Below, in pieces: positions 7,701 through 15,362 of a stretch of DNA of 63,009 nt. The position numbers were made by a program, and so were the translations under genes. The notes beneath the pieces are model-generated. The model was given only the letters and a program-made list of their open reading frames with translations. It was not told where the DNA came from and searched no databases. Every line of letters begins with the position of its first letter. Within the stretch, counting starts at the first letter, position 1. Where the stretch lies: the NCBI GenBank assembly GCA_020851785.1, contig JADZCC010000044.1, forward strand, positions 1 through 63,009. The letters are read 5' to 3'. This DNA comes from Anaerolineales bacterium (GTDB taxonomy: Bacteria > Chloroflexota > Anaerolineae > Anaerolineales > Villigracilaceae).

Positions 7701-8630
7701 ATGATCAAAGTCAGAGGTCTCACGAAGGACTACGGCGCGCGCCGCGCCATCCATAACCTGAGTTTTGACGCGCAACAAGGCGAAATTGTCGGCTTTTTGG
7801 GCCCCAACGGAGCCGGAAAGACCACCACCATGCGCATTCTCACCGGGTACATGCCCCCCACAGACGGCGAGGTAATTGTCGCTGGGTACGACGTGGTGGA
7901 AGAATCGCTGGAAGTTCGCAAACGGGTTGGCTATTTACCGGAGACCGTCCCGCTTTACACAGAGATGGCCGTCTTCGATTACTTGAAATATATGGGCGAT
8001 TTACGCCAACTCCCCAACGTGGAAGACCGCGTGGACGAAGTTTTGGAAATGGTCGGCCTAAGCGACCGCGCCGAAGGCTACATCGCCAACCTCTCTAAAG
8101 GTATGCGCCAAAGAGTCGGCTTGGCGCAGGCGCTCCTCCACAAGCCCGAAGTGTTGATTTTAGACGAACCCACCATCGGGTTGGACCCTGGGCAGGTGGT
8201 GGAAGTCCGCAACCTGATTCGCGAGATCGGCAAAGAACGCACCGTTTTACTTTCCACGCATCTTCTGCACGAAGCCCAAAACATTTGCGACCGCGTGCTG
8301 ATCATCAACAAAGGCAAAATCCTCGCCGAAGACACCACCGCCAATTTGCAATCCCGTCTGGCTGGCGCCGAACGCGTGGCCCTGCGCATTCGCGGCGAGG
8401 CGGACAAGGATTTGATCAAGACCATTCAAAAGGTCAAAGGCGTGGAAGAAGCTGAAATTAAAGGCGACGGACTGGTTGAGTTTGAATTCGCCCCCGGCAA
8501 AGACGCCCGCCCCGAAGTTGCCAAACAAGTCGTTCAGGCTGGCTACGATTTGCTGGAAATGCGCCCGCTGGGCATGAGTTTGGAAGAAATCTTCCTGGAA
8601 TTAACCAGCGCCGAAGGCAAAAAGAAATAA
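7701..8630 (+). CDS. ABC transporter ATP-binding protein (GldA-like)
   Basis: 309 aa. Walker A GPNGAGKTT (34-42), signature LSKGMRQRVGLAQ, Walker B LILDEPTIGLDP and the H-loop STHLLHE are all present. The last about 85 residues form the extra C-terminal domain typical of the GldA/CcmA/NatA-like exporter group (MRPLGMSLEEIFLELT). It hydrolyses ATP for the membrane protein encoded 7 nt downstream. With the following GldG-like and DUF4340 genes this is a conserved four-gene exporter unit of unknown substrate. The gliding names come from Bacteroidetes homologues; gliding should not be assumed here. Confidence 0.93.
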   Translation: MIKVRGLTKDYGARRAIHNLSFDAQQGEIVGFLGPNGAGKTTTMRILTGYMPPTDGEVIVAGYDVVEESLEVRKRVGYLPETVPLYTEMAVFDYLKYMGDLRQLPNVEDRVDEVLEMVGLSDRAEGYIANLSKGMRQRVGLAQALLHKPEVLILDEPTIGLDPGQVVEVRNLIREIGKERTVLLSTHLLHEAQNICDRVLIINKGKILAEDTTANLQSRLAGAERVALRIRGEADKDLIKTIQKVKGVEEAEIKGDGLVEFEFAPGKDARPEVAKQVVQAGYDLLEMRPLGMSLEEIFLELTSAEGKKK

Positions 8631-8637
8631 CGAGGAT

Positions 8638-9381
8638 GTGATGAAGAATATTTGGACAATCGCCAAACGCGAATACAACAATTACTTCAACGGGCCGCTG
8701 GCTTATATCGTGGCCCTGGTCTTACTCTTTTCTGTCGGCGCTTTCTTCGTATATCTAACTCTTGAAAGCCAGGGACGCGCCATCTACGGCGGTCCTCCTC
8801 TGGAGCCAAACTTCCTGAACGTCGTTTTCGTCTTCCTCATGCTCTTCCTCGCTCCGGCCATCACCATGCGCCTGCTCTCAGACGAAGCCCGCATGGGAAC
8901 CCTGGAACTGCTCCTCACCGCCCCCGTGCGCGATTACGAACTCGTGGTTGGCAAATGGCTCGGTTCGCTCCTCTTTGTGTTGTCGCTGGTCCTGTTTTCG
9001 TTGATCTACCCGATCATCTACAATAACTTTGTGGATCCGCACATTGACTACAAGTTATTGCTCTCCTCCTACATCGCCGTCATTCTAATCGTCAGCGCCT
9101 TGCTGGGGCTGGGCGTGGGCATTTCCGCCATGTTCAGCAATCAGTTTGCCGCGTACTTTATCGCGCTGGGGTTGTTCTTCATCCTCTGGTTTGTCATCAA
9201 CTTCCCGGCCAACTTCATGTCCAGCGGCGGAGAACTCTTCAACTACTTAAGCGTCGCCAATCACTTCACGGCAATCAACAACGGCTCCTTCACCCTCGGA
9301 GACATCGTTTATTTCTTAAGCCTCACAGCTTTGGGCTTGTTTGTGGGCACAACTGCAATTGAAATTCGGAGATGGCGCTAA
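8638..9381 (+). CDS. ABC-2 type permease (GldF-like)
   Basis: 247 aa with about six membrane segments. It opens with the cytoplasmic stretch IWTIAKREYNNYFNGPLAY typical of ABC-2 permeases, followed by the segment MRLLSDEARMGTLELLLTAP seen in GldF/NosY-type proteins. It forms the channel for the ATPase at 7701. The stop overlaps the next gene's start (TAATG), indicating translational coupling. Confidence 0.9.
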   Translation: MMKNIWTIAKREYNNYFNGPLAYIVALVLLFSVGAFFVYLTLESQGRAIYGGPPLEPNFLNVVFVFLMLFLAPAITMRLLSDEARMGTLELLLTAPVRDYELVVGKWLGSLLFVLSLVLFSLIYPIIYNNFVDPHIDYKLLLSSYIAVILIVSALLGLGVGISAMFSNQFAAYFIALGLFFILWFVINFPANFMSSGGELFNYLSVANHFTAINNGSFTLGDIVYFLSLTALGLFVGTTAIEIRRWR

Positions 9382-10997
9382 TGGCTCCTAAAAATCAAAA
9401 AAATACAAATGCACCCTATGCCATCGCCGGTTTAATCCTGGCGTTGGTCGCCTGTTTGGCCACGGCCCTGGGGTTGGTCACCAAGGGCATCGTCGGCGCG
9501 GGCATCGTTCAGGCCTTTGAATACACCGACAAACTCAATTTATTTTTACAAATCAGCATTGGCTTGATGATTCTCGGATTGGCCTATTACGCGATTATGA
9601 ACCCGGACGCCATCCGTCGCTTCTTAAGCGGACGCCAGGCCCGCTACGGTTCCAACTCGCTGATCCTCGCCCTGGCCTTTCTGGGCATCCTCATCACGGT
9701 CAATTTTCTGGTCTATCAAAATGTGGACAAAAAATGGGACCTCACTGAAGATCAATCCAACACGCTGGCTAAAGAAACCTTGCAAGCGCTGGGCTCCCTG
9801 CCGGAGAAAGTGCAAGCGACGGCTTTCTTCACCTCACAACTCGACCCCACCAGCGCCACCGAAACGCTCGAAAGATTCAAGTCCAACAGCAACAACCTGT
9901 TTAGTTATCAATTTGTAGACCCGGATACAAACCCCGTTGCCGCCCGTCAGGCTGGCATCACTGGCGATGGAAAAATCCTCCTCACCATGGGCGACGCCAA
10001 AGAGATCGCTTCTTCCGCCTCCGAAACTGAACTCCTCAAAGCCTTAATTCGGCTCGCCAACCCGGGCGCGCGCACCGTGTACTTCCTTGAAGGCCATGGC
10101 GAAGCGCTCCTGCAATCCGGCGGAAGCGATACGCTTTCCTACTCGACGGCCAAAAGCACCCTGGAAGCCAAGAACTATACGGTCAAAAGCCTGAACCTGC
10201 TTACGGAGAACAAAATCCCTGAGGACGCGCTGGCGATTATTGTTGCCGGGCCGCTAAAGCCCATTTCCGCGGCCGAAGCGACTTTGCTAAAGAAATATGT
10301 GGACAACGGCGGCGCGTTGGTCGTAATGGAAGACCCGGTGATCTTAACCAGCGCCACCGACACGGCCCCAGCCGACCCGCTGGCAAACTACCTTGAAAAA
10401 TACTGGGGCATTACGCTTAACCACGACTTGATCTTCGACCCCACCTCAAGCCAGAATCCGCTTTTTGCGATTTCTGCCACAGCAGGGCAACACCCGATTA
10501 CCGAAAATATCACCTATGCGGTGATCATGCCGCAAGCGCGGAGCATTTCCCTGCCCGGCGCGCCCACAGAGGGCGTTACGCTCACCAGCCTGTTGAGCAC
10601 TTCCCCCAACGCCTGGGGCGAAACCGATTTGATTAACAATACGTCGCAATATAAAAACGACCCGGGCGTGGACGTACAAGGCCCCTTGAATATGGCCGTG
10701 GCTGGTGAAAACGCCGCAACAAAAGGCCGCGTGGTGGTGATTGGCAACTCGCAATTTGCCTCCGACACCAACTTTGACGCTTACGGAAACGGCAACTTCT
10801 TCATCAACTCAGTGGATTGGGCGGCAGACCAGGAAGGCTTGGTTAACATCACCCCGCACCAAAGCACAACCCGCTCCATGCTCCCGCTGAAGACCATCAG
10901 CCTGATCGTGCTCGTGATCTTCTCAATTTTAATCGTCCCCGGCGCAATCGTCTTTTTAGGCGTGTCCTCCTGGGTCGCCCGCCGCAGAAGAGGTTAA
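9381..10997 (+). CDS. GldG-like ABC auxiliary protein
   Basis: 538 aa from the ATG at 9381. An in-frame ATG at 9372 is possible, but CGGAG at 9367-9371 is better spaced for 9381, and the TAATG overlap fits. Three N-terminal membrane segments (residues about 10-110) precede a large extracytoplasmic ABC-auxiliary domain with NQ..DLTEDQSNTLAKETL near its start, as in GldG. It ends with a membrane segment and a basic tail (WVARRRRG). It probably binds substrate or a partner outside and contacts the permease. DUF4340 follows 4 nt downstream. Confidence 0.88.
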   Translation: MAPKNQKNTNAPYAIAGLILALVACLATALGLVTKGIVGAGIVQAFEYTDKLNLFLQISIGLMILGLAYYAIMNPDAIRRFLSGRQARYGSNSLILALAFLGILITVNFLVYQNVDKKWDLTEDQSNTLAKETLQALGSLPEKVQATAFFTSQLDPTSATETLERFKSNSNNLFSYQFVDPDTNPVAARQAGITGDGKILLTMGDAKEIASSASETELLKALIRLANPGARTVYFLEGHGEALLQSGGSDTLSYSTAKSTLEAKNYTVKSLNLLTENKIPEDALAIIVAGPLKPISAAEATLLKKYVDNGGALVVMEDPVILTSATDTAPADPLANYLEKYWGITLNHDLIFDPTSSQNPLFAISATAGQHPITENITYAVIMPQARSISLPGAPTEGVTLTSLLSTSPNAWGETDLINNTSQYKNDPGVDVQGPLNMAVAGENAATKGRVVVIGNSQFASDTNFDAYGNGNFFINSVDWAADQEGLVNITPHQSTTRSMLPLKTISLIVLVIFSILIVPGAIVFLGVSSWVARRRRG

Positions 10998-11001
10998 GTT
11001 C

Positions 11002-11712
11002 ATGCCCAGCAAAGCAACGCCAGAAAAAGCCAAACCCGCCACGTCGAAGCGCAAAAAGGCCCCCGTCGCCCCTGCGCCCACTCCGGCGGTTAGAACCGCG
11101 CCAAAGAAAAGTCCATTTGGCGTCAGCACAATCATTATGGTCGTCGTCTTCCTCGGCCTGATCGTCGCAATGATTTTGATCAACCGCAAAAAAGAAGCGG
11201 CCGCGACGCAAGCCACGCCAACCGCCGGGACTGCGTACGTTTTCAGCGCGGCAGATGGAGCCATCTCCAGCTTCAAGGTTGAAGCTCAGGATGGGAGCGC
11301 GGTTGAACTGACGCGCGACTCAAAAAATGCCTGGGGGTTGACCCTGCCTGAGAAAGTGGAAGCAGACCCGAGCGCGGCCGAGGCGGCCGTAACCCAGGTT
11401 CAGGCGCTGACCATCGTCTCTTCCGAGATTAAGGGGAGCGACTTAAGCGTCTACGGACTGGACAAACCGGCGTACACCATCACCGTGATCTTCGCGGATG
11501 GAAAATCGCACACGCTGGAAATTGGCGATAGCACGCCGATCAACAGCGGCTACTATGCGCGCCTGGACAAGAAAAGCCTGTTAATCGTCAGCCTGAGCGG
11601 CATTGATACGCTGACGCAAATGATTTCGTACCCGCCCTATTTGAGTACGCCCACGCCGCTTCCACCCACGGCGACGCCAACCACGCAGATAGCGATTACC
11701 CCAACCCCCTAA
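11002..11712 (+). CDS. DUF4340 domain protein, membrane-anchored
   Basis: 236 aa. It has a basic, Pro/Ala-rich cytoplasmic start, one membrane segment at about 36-55 (VSTIIMVVVFLGLIVAMIL), a DUF4340-type beta/alpha domain (ITVIFADGKSHTLEIGDSTP, YYARLDKKSLLIVS) and a Pro/Thr tail (PTPLPPTATPTT). It is the regular fourth partner of GldA/F/G-like exporters; its biochemical role is not established. Homologues often have tandem domains, while this one is short, with a single copy. Confidence 0.85.
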   Translation: MPSKATPEKAKPATSKRKKAPVAPAPTPAVRTAPKKSPFGVSTIIMVVVFLGLIVAMILINRKKEAAATQATPTAGTAYVFSAADGAISSFKVEAQDGSAVELTRDSKNAWGLTLPEKVEADPSAAEAAVTQVQALTIVSSEIKGSDLSVYGLDKPAYTITVIFADGKSHTLEIGDSTPINSGYYARLDKKSLLIVSLSGIDTLTQMISYPPYLSTPTPLPPTATPTTQIAITPTP

Positions 11713-11718
11713 AGAAAT

Positions 11719-11752
11719 TTACGGCTGTCCAAATTGGTTTGGACAGCCGTAA
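11719..11752. terminator. hairpin after the ABC operon
   Basis: A perfect 15-bp stem, TTACGGCTGTCCAAA (11719-11733), loop TTGG, and its complement (11738-11752). No T-run follows on the plus strand, while a T-rich tract would follow on the minus strand. It probably ends or protects the exporter mRNA before the sigma factor gene. Confidence 0.7.
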
Positions 11753-11791
11753 TAGAATGCCGTTGGAGGACGTCTAAACCGGCAAAGGGGC

Positions 11792-11820
11792 TTGATTTTG
11801 ACGTTAAAAAAGAGTATTCT
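11792..11820 (+). promoter_or_regulatory. candidate promoter for the sigma factor gene
   Basis: TTGATT at 11792-11797, 17-nt spacer, TATTCT at 11815-11820; the expected start is near 11827, giving a leader of about 39 nt. Confidence 0.45.
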
Positions 11821-11865
11821 AATTGAGCGTTTTGCTCGAAAAATTCTAAAAACTTGGATGTGTGA

Positions 11866-13080
11866 ATGGATGTAGAGAAAATTTTAGGCGTTGAGGACGA
11901 AGAAGAGTACCCCGCCATAGCGCGGCTGATTGACTTGGGGCGCCAAAAATCATATATCACGCTGGACGACATCCTGCACTTCTTCCCGGAAGCCGAGCAG
12001 GACGTGGAACAACTGGAAGAGGCCTTTTCGGCGTTGCTCAGCGCGGGCATTCCGTTTATGGAAGATGTAAGCCTGCAGGAGCCCACCGAAGACGAACTCG
12101 TAGCCGTTGAAGAAAGCGCCGAAGTCGAAGCCGAACCAGACCTGGCGCTGGACGATTACCTCGCGAACATAGATACCGACGACACGATCGGCCTGTACCT
12201 GAAAGAGGTCAGCCGTGTGCCGCTCCTGACCGCCGTGGAAGAAGTGCAGTTGGCGCAACGGATCGAAAAAGGGCGCTCCGGGCGCGAAGAACTGGCCCAA
12301 GGAGCGGTGAACCCCAAGCGCCGGCTGGAATTACGCCGCCTCGTGGAAGACGGCTGGGATGCCCGCGAACATTTAATCACCGCCAACTCGCGTCTGGTTA
12401 TCTCCGTCGCCAAGAAATATATGGGGCGTGGCGTTCCGTTTTTGGATTTGATTCAAGAAGGCAACATTGGGCTGATTCGCGCCACCAAAAAATTCGATTA
12501 TCGGCGCGGGCATAAATTCTCCACCTATGCCACCTGGTGGATTCGTCAGGCCGTGACCCGCGCCATTGCCGATCAGGGCCGCACCATCCGCGTGCCGGTA
12601 CACATGGGCGATCAGATCAACAAACTCCTGCGCGTGCAACATCAACTCACCCAGCGGCTGGGGCGCGAACCCAGCGTGGAAGAACTGGCCGAAGCGCTGG
12701 ACGTGCCGCCCAAAAAAGTGGAAAACATGATTCAGGTCGCCCGCCGTCCGCTCTCGCTGGAGACCCCCACCGATGACGAGGAAGATTCCGTGCTGGGCGA
12801 TTTCATCGAAGACGACGAAGCGCCTCCGCCAGACGACACCGCCACCTACAATTTACTGCGCGAACACCTCGGCGAAGTATTAAATGGATTGCCGCCCCGC
12901 GAAGTACGGATTTTACAACTCCGCTATGGCCTGCTGGACGGGCAAGCCTACACGCTCGAGGAAGTTGGGCGTAAAATGGGCGTCACCCGCGAACGCGTGC
13001 GCCAAATTGAAGCCCAAGCCCTCAGCAGATTACGCCACCCCACCATTCGCAGAAAACTCCGCGATTATTTGGGAGAATAG
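11866..13080 (+). CDS. rpoD: principal RNA polymerase sigma factor (sigma-70, RpoD/SigA)
   Basis: 404 aa. An acidic region-1-like N-terminus (1-100) precedes region 1.2 (IGLYLKEVSRVPLLT), the complete region 2 including the -10 recognition helix (KFSTYATWWIRQAVTRAI), the group 1/2 hallmark RTIRVPVHM, region 3, and region 4.2 with the -35 helix-turn-helix (LEEVGRKMGVTRERVRQIE). The length and the extended N-terminal region fit a primary sigma factor rather than an alternative one. The start ATG at 11866 is the only one giving the full region 1. It is a monocistronic gene bounded by a hairpin upstream and a clear terminator downstream. The intact 2.4 and 4.2 helices fit the TTGACA/TATAAT promoters seen in this window. 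Confidence 0.95.
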   Translation: MDVEKILGVEDEEEYPAIARLIDLGRQKSYITLDDILHFFPEAEQDVEQLEEAFSALLSAGIPFMEDVSLQEPTEDELVAVEESAEVEAEPDLALDDYLANIDTDDTIGLYLKEVSRVPLLTAVEEVQLAQRIEKGRSGREELAQGAVNPKRRLELRRLVEDGWDAREHLITANSRLVISVAKKYMGRGVPFLDLIQEGNIGLIRATKKFDYRRGHKFSTYATWWIRQAVTRAIADQGRTIRVPVHMGDQINKLLRVQHQLTQRLGREPSVEELAEALDVPPKKVENMIQVARRPLSLETPTDDEEDSVLGDFIEDDEAPPPDDTATYNLLREHLGEVLNGLPPREVRILQLRYGLLDGQAYTLEEVGRKMGVTRERVRQIEAQALSRLRHPTIRRKLRDYLGE

Positions 13081-13087
13081 CATAAGC

Positions 13088-13124
13088 AAAAATAGCCCTG
13101 AGATAAATTTTCAGGGCTATTTTT
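13088..13124. terminator. intrinsic terminator between rpoD and the SulP gene
   Basis: AAAAATAGCCCTGA (13088-13101), a 9-nt loop, and TCAGGGCTATTTTT (13111-13124), with T/A runs on both sides. It works for rpoD and for the convergent transporter gene, whose stop codon it touches. Confidence 0.93.
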
Positions 13125-14794
13125 TATTCTGGAGATTCCGCGGAACATAACGAACAGCCGCGCTTCTCGGCCGCGACGATGGCCTGGTCGCTGGACCAAA
13201 AGAAATTTTCCGCGCCGATCATTTGCACCAGTCCGCCGCGCTCCATCATCTTCTTCACGCTTTCGTGCGCTCCGGCGACCAGCAACGCGCCGCCTTGCGC
13301 GTGAAGTTTTTCAGACAGGCGCTGAAGGGCCTCCACGCCCGCGGTGTCAATCAGCGAGACGCCGCGCATGGAGAGAATCAACGCGCGAATTCCCCTCAGG
13401 TCTGTAAAGGCTTCGTTGAATTGGCCGGTGGCCGCAAAGAAAAGCGGGCCGGTGAGAAACGCCACCCGGATGTGCCTGCATGTACCGGCAGTTTCAATGC
13501 CCCTTTGCTTTAAGCGGGCCGGGTCTACGTTTTGCAAAGCGATGTCGATTCCGGCGATGCGGTTGAGAAAGACCGCGCCCGCCAAAAAGGAGCCAATCAA
13601 AATAGCCTGCGTCAGGTCGAGGATGACGGTGGCGAGCATGGTCACAAGAAAGGCGATCATATCCGTTTTGAAGCGTTTGCCGAAGATGAATTTAATCGCG
13701 GTCCATTCGCTCATGCGAATGGCTGTGACCATCAGCACGCCCGCCAAAGCGGCCAGCGGAATTTTGCCCATTAAGGGCGCGAACAAAAACATGGAGAGGA
13801 GCAAACCAATCGCATGAACGACGCTGACGAGACGCGTCTGCCCGCCGGATTTAATCCCCACGCTGGAGCGGGCAATCGCCGCAGTGGCCGGAACGCCGCC
13901 AAAGAAGGGAATTGCCATGTTGCCCAGCCCTTGCGCGATGAGTTCCTGGTTGGCCTGCATTCGCACGCCGGTCATATTGGAACCAACCGCGCCGCAGAGC
14001 AAAGACTCAACTGCGCCAAGCGCGGTGATCGTCAGCGTGGGGGCGATGAACTCTGCCAGGTTCGTCCAGGGGATGGCGCTGAGGCGCAGGCGGTCTTGCA
14101 GGATCAAGGTTTGGGGGATGCTCCCGATCGTTTGGGTGGACCAGCCTAAGGCCCAGTTGAGAAGCGTCGCAAAAATCAACCCCAGCAACGCGGCGGGAAA
14201 TTTGGCGTTCCATTTGGCAGGCATGAGCCACATCGTTAAAATCACAATCAAGCCAATGAGGGCGGTGTGCCAATCAGGGACGAAGCCGCCTTTGAAATAG
14301 CCAATCAATTTTAGAGCGGCGGTATCCACGGCCGGGGTTTTTACGCCCAGAAAATTGTCAATTTGACCAATGAAGATGATAAGCGCGATGCCGGAGGTAA
14401 AACCACTGATGACCGCCGAGGGGATAAAGGCAATAAAGCGCCCCAGTCGCAGAATGCCAATGAGCAAAAGCAGAAAGCCGGAAAGCAAGCCTGCGACCCA
14501 AATGCCCTCCAGCCCGTAGCGCTGAACCAGCACAATCAGCACAGCAGACATGGCGCCGGTGGGCCCGCTAATTTGATACGGCGCGCCGCCCAGCAAACCA
14601 ATGAGAACTCCCGCGAGGATGGCGGTGACCAACCCGGCGGCCGCGGTTGCGCCAGAAGCCACGCCAAAGGCCAGCGCCAGCGGCAAGGCCACTGCGGCTA
14701 CGGTAAGTCCGGCTAATAAATCCTGTTGAAATTTGGCAAACGAATAGGACGAAAACTCGTCCTTGTACAGGCGAGCAAGGGAACGTCTTGGCAT
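13124..14794 (-). CDS. SulP family anion transporter with STAS domain
   Basis: 556 aa from the ATG at 14794, which has GGAG 7 nt upstream; a longer frame from a TTG at 14824 is less likely. About 10-12 membrane segments begin with the family motif region LAGLTVAAVALPLALAFGVASG and contain YQISGPTGAMSAVL. A C-terminal STAS domain follows (about 430-540, with LILSMRGVSLIDTAGVEAL). Members carry sulfate, bicarbonate or other anions; the substrate cannot be told from sequence. The C-terminus has two cysteines (GCSLCS). Single gene; its 3' end meets the rpoD terminator. Confidence 0.93.
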   Translation of the reverse strand: MPRRSLARLYKDEFSSYSFAKFQQDLLAGLTVAAVALPLALAFGVASGATAAAGLVTAILAGVLIGLLGGAPYQISGPTGAMSAVLIVLVQRYGLEGIWVAGLLSGFLLLLIGILRLGRFIAFIPSAVISGFTSGIALIIFIGQIDNFLGVKTPAVDTAALKLIGYFKGGFVPDWHTALIGLIVILTMWLMPAKWNAKFPAALLGLIFATLLNWALGWSTQTIGSIPQTLILQDRLRLSAIPWTNLAEFIAPTLTITALGAVESLLCGAVGSNMTGVRMQANQELIAQGLGNMAIPFFGGVPATAAIARSSVGIKSGGQTRLVSVVHAIGLLLSMFLFAPLMGKIPLAALAGVLMVTAIRMSEWTAIKFIFGKRFKTDMIAFLVTMLATVILDLTQAILIGSFLAGAVFLNRIAGIDIALQNVDPARLKQRGIETAGTCRHIRVAFLTGPLFFAATGQFNEAFTDLRGIRALILSMRGVSLIDTAGVEALQRLSEKLHAQGGALLVAGAHESVKKMMERGGLVQMIGAENFFWSSDQAIVAAEKRGCSLCSAESPE

Positions 14795-14890
14795 GTGGTT
14801 TCTCCGTAAACGGTATACTGCCAAAGGCTCCTGCTCCCCCGGGCGTCCTTTGGTTTCAATCGGCGGAATTTTAGCACAAAAGGCGCGTCG

Positions 14891-14942
14891 TTAGGAACGG
14901 ATTTAGGAACGGATTATGAAGCGGATAAACTGATAAGCGGAT
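14891..14942. repeat. short tandem repeats between SulP and pterin dehydratase genes
   Basis: TTAGGAACGGAT occurs twice in perfect tandem (14891-14914), followed by two copies of AAGCGGAT (14919-14926 and 14935-14942). The region between the divergent SulP start and the dehydratase stop (14795-14985) holds no gene. The function is unknown. Confidence 0.6.
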
Positions 14943-14985
14943 GAATTAGTAAGTGGGTTTTGAGATTACACACCTACGCTTACGC

Positions 14986-15324
14986 CTACCCAAACAATTC
15001 GTCGGTTTTGGCCGCCATGATGAAGTCGTTCTTATGCAAGCCTCTGATTTTGTGCGTCCACCATTGCACGGTGACTTTTCCCCATTCGGTTTGAATCAGC
15101 GGATGATGGTCCTCTTTTTCAGCAATCAGCGCAATTTTATTGGATAAGGCCACCGCTTCGATAAAATTTTTCAGTTTATAGATTCGTTGTAGGCGTTTTT
15201 CGCCGTTAATTTCAAGGATGTCCCATGCGGGAATCTGCGGTTGAAGTTCGGCAATTTCAGCGTCGGTGACGGTTGGTTCGCCGCCACGACAGGCTACGCA
15301 TTTAAAAGCAGAGAGAGTTGTCAT
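14986..15324 (-). CDS. phhB: pterin-4a-carbinolamine dehydratase
   Basis: 112 aa, normal family length. The active-site histidine pair lies in [18 protein letters not shown], and the [18 protein letters not shown] helix matches the family. It dehydrates 4a-hydroxytetrahydropterin and so recycles pterin cofactor of aromatic amino acid hydroxylases. No hydroxylase gene is nearby, and many bacterial homologues are suspected to have a more general role in pterin metabolism. It is the last gene of the minus-strand sugar-phosphate operon, 38 nt after the transaldolase-PGI stop, with an AAGGTG site. Confidence 0.92.
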   Translation of the reverse strand: MTTLSAFKCVACRGGEPTVTDAEIAELQPQIPAWDILEINGEKRLQRIYKLKNFIEAVALSNKIALIAEKEDHHPLIQTEWGKVTVQWWTHKIRGLHKNDFIMAAKTDELFG

Positions 15325-15362
15325 CGTTCACCTTAAGTTAGCGGAGCCTGCGCTCCGGTTTT

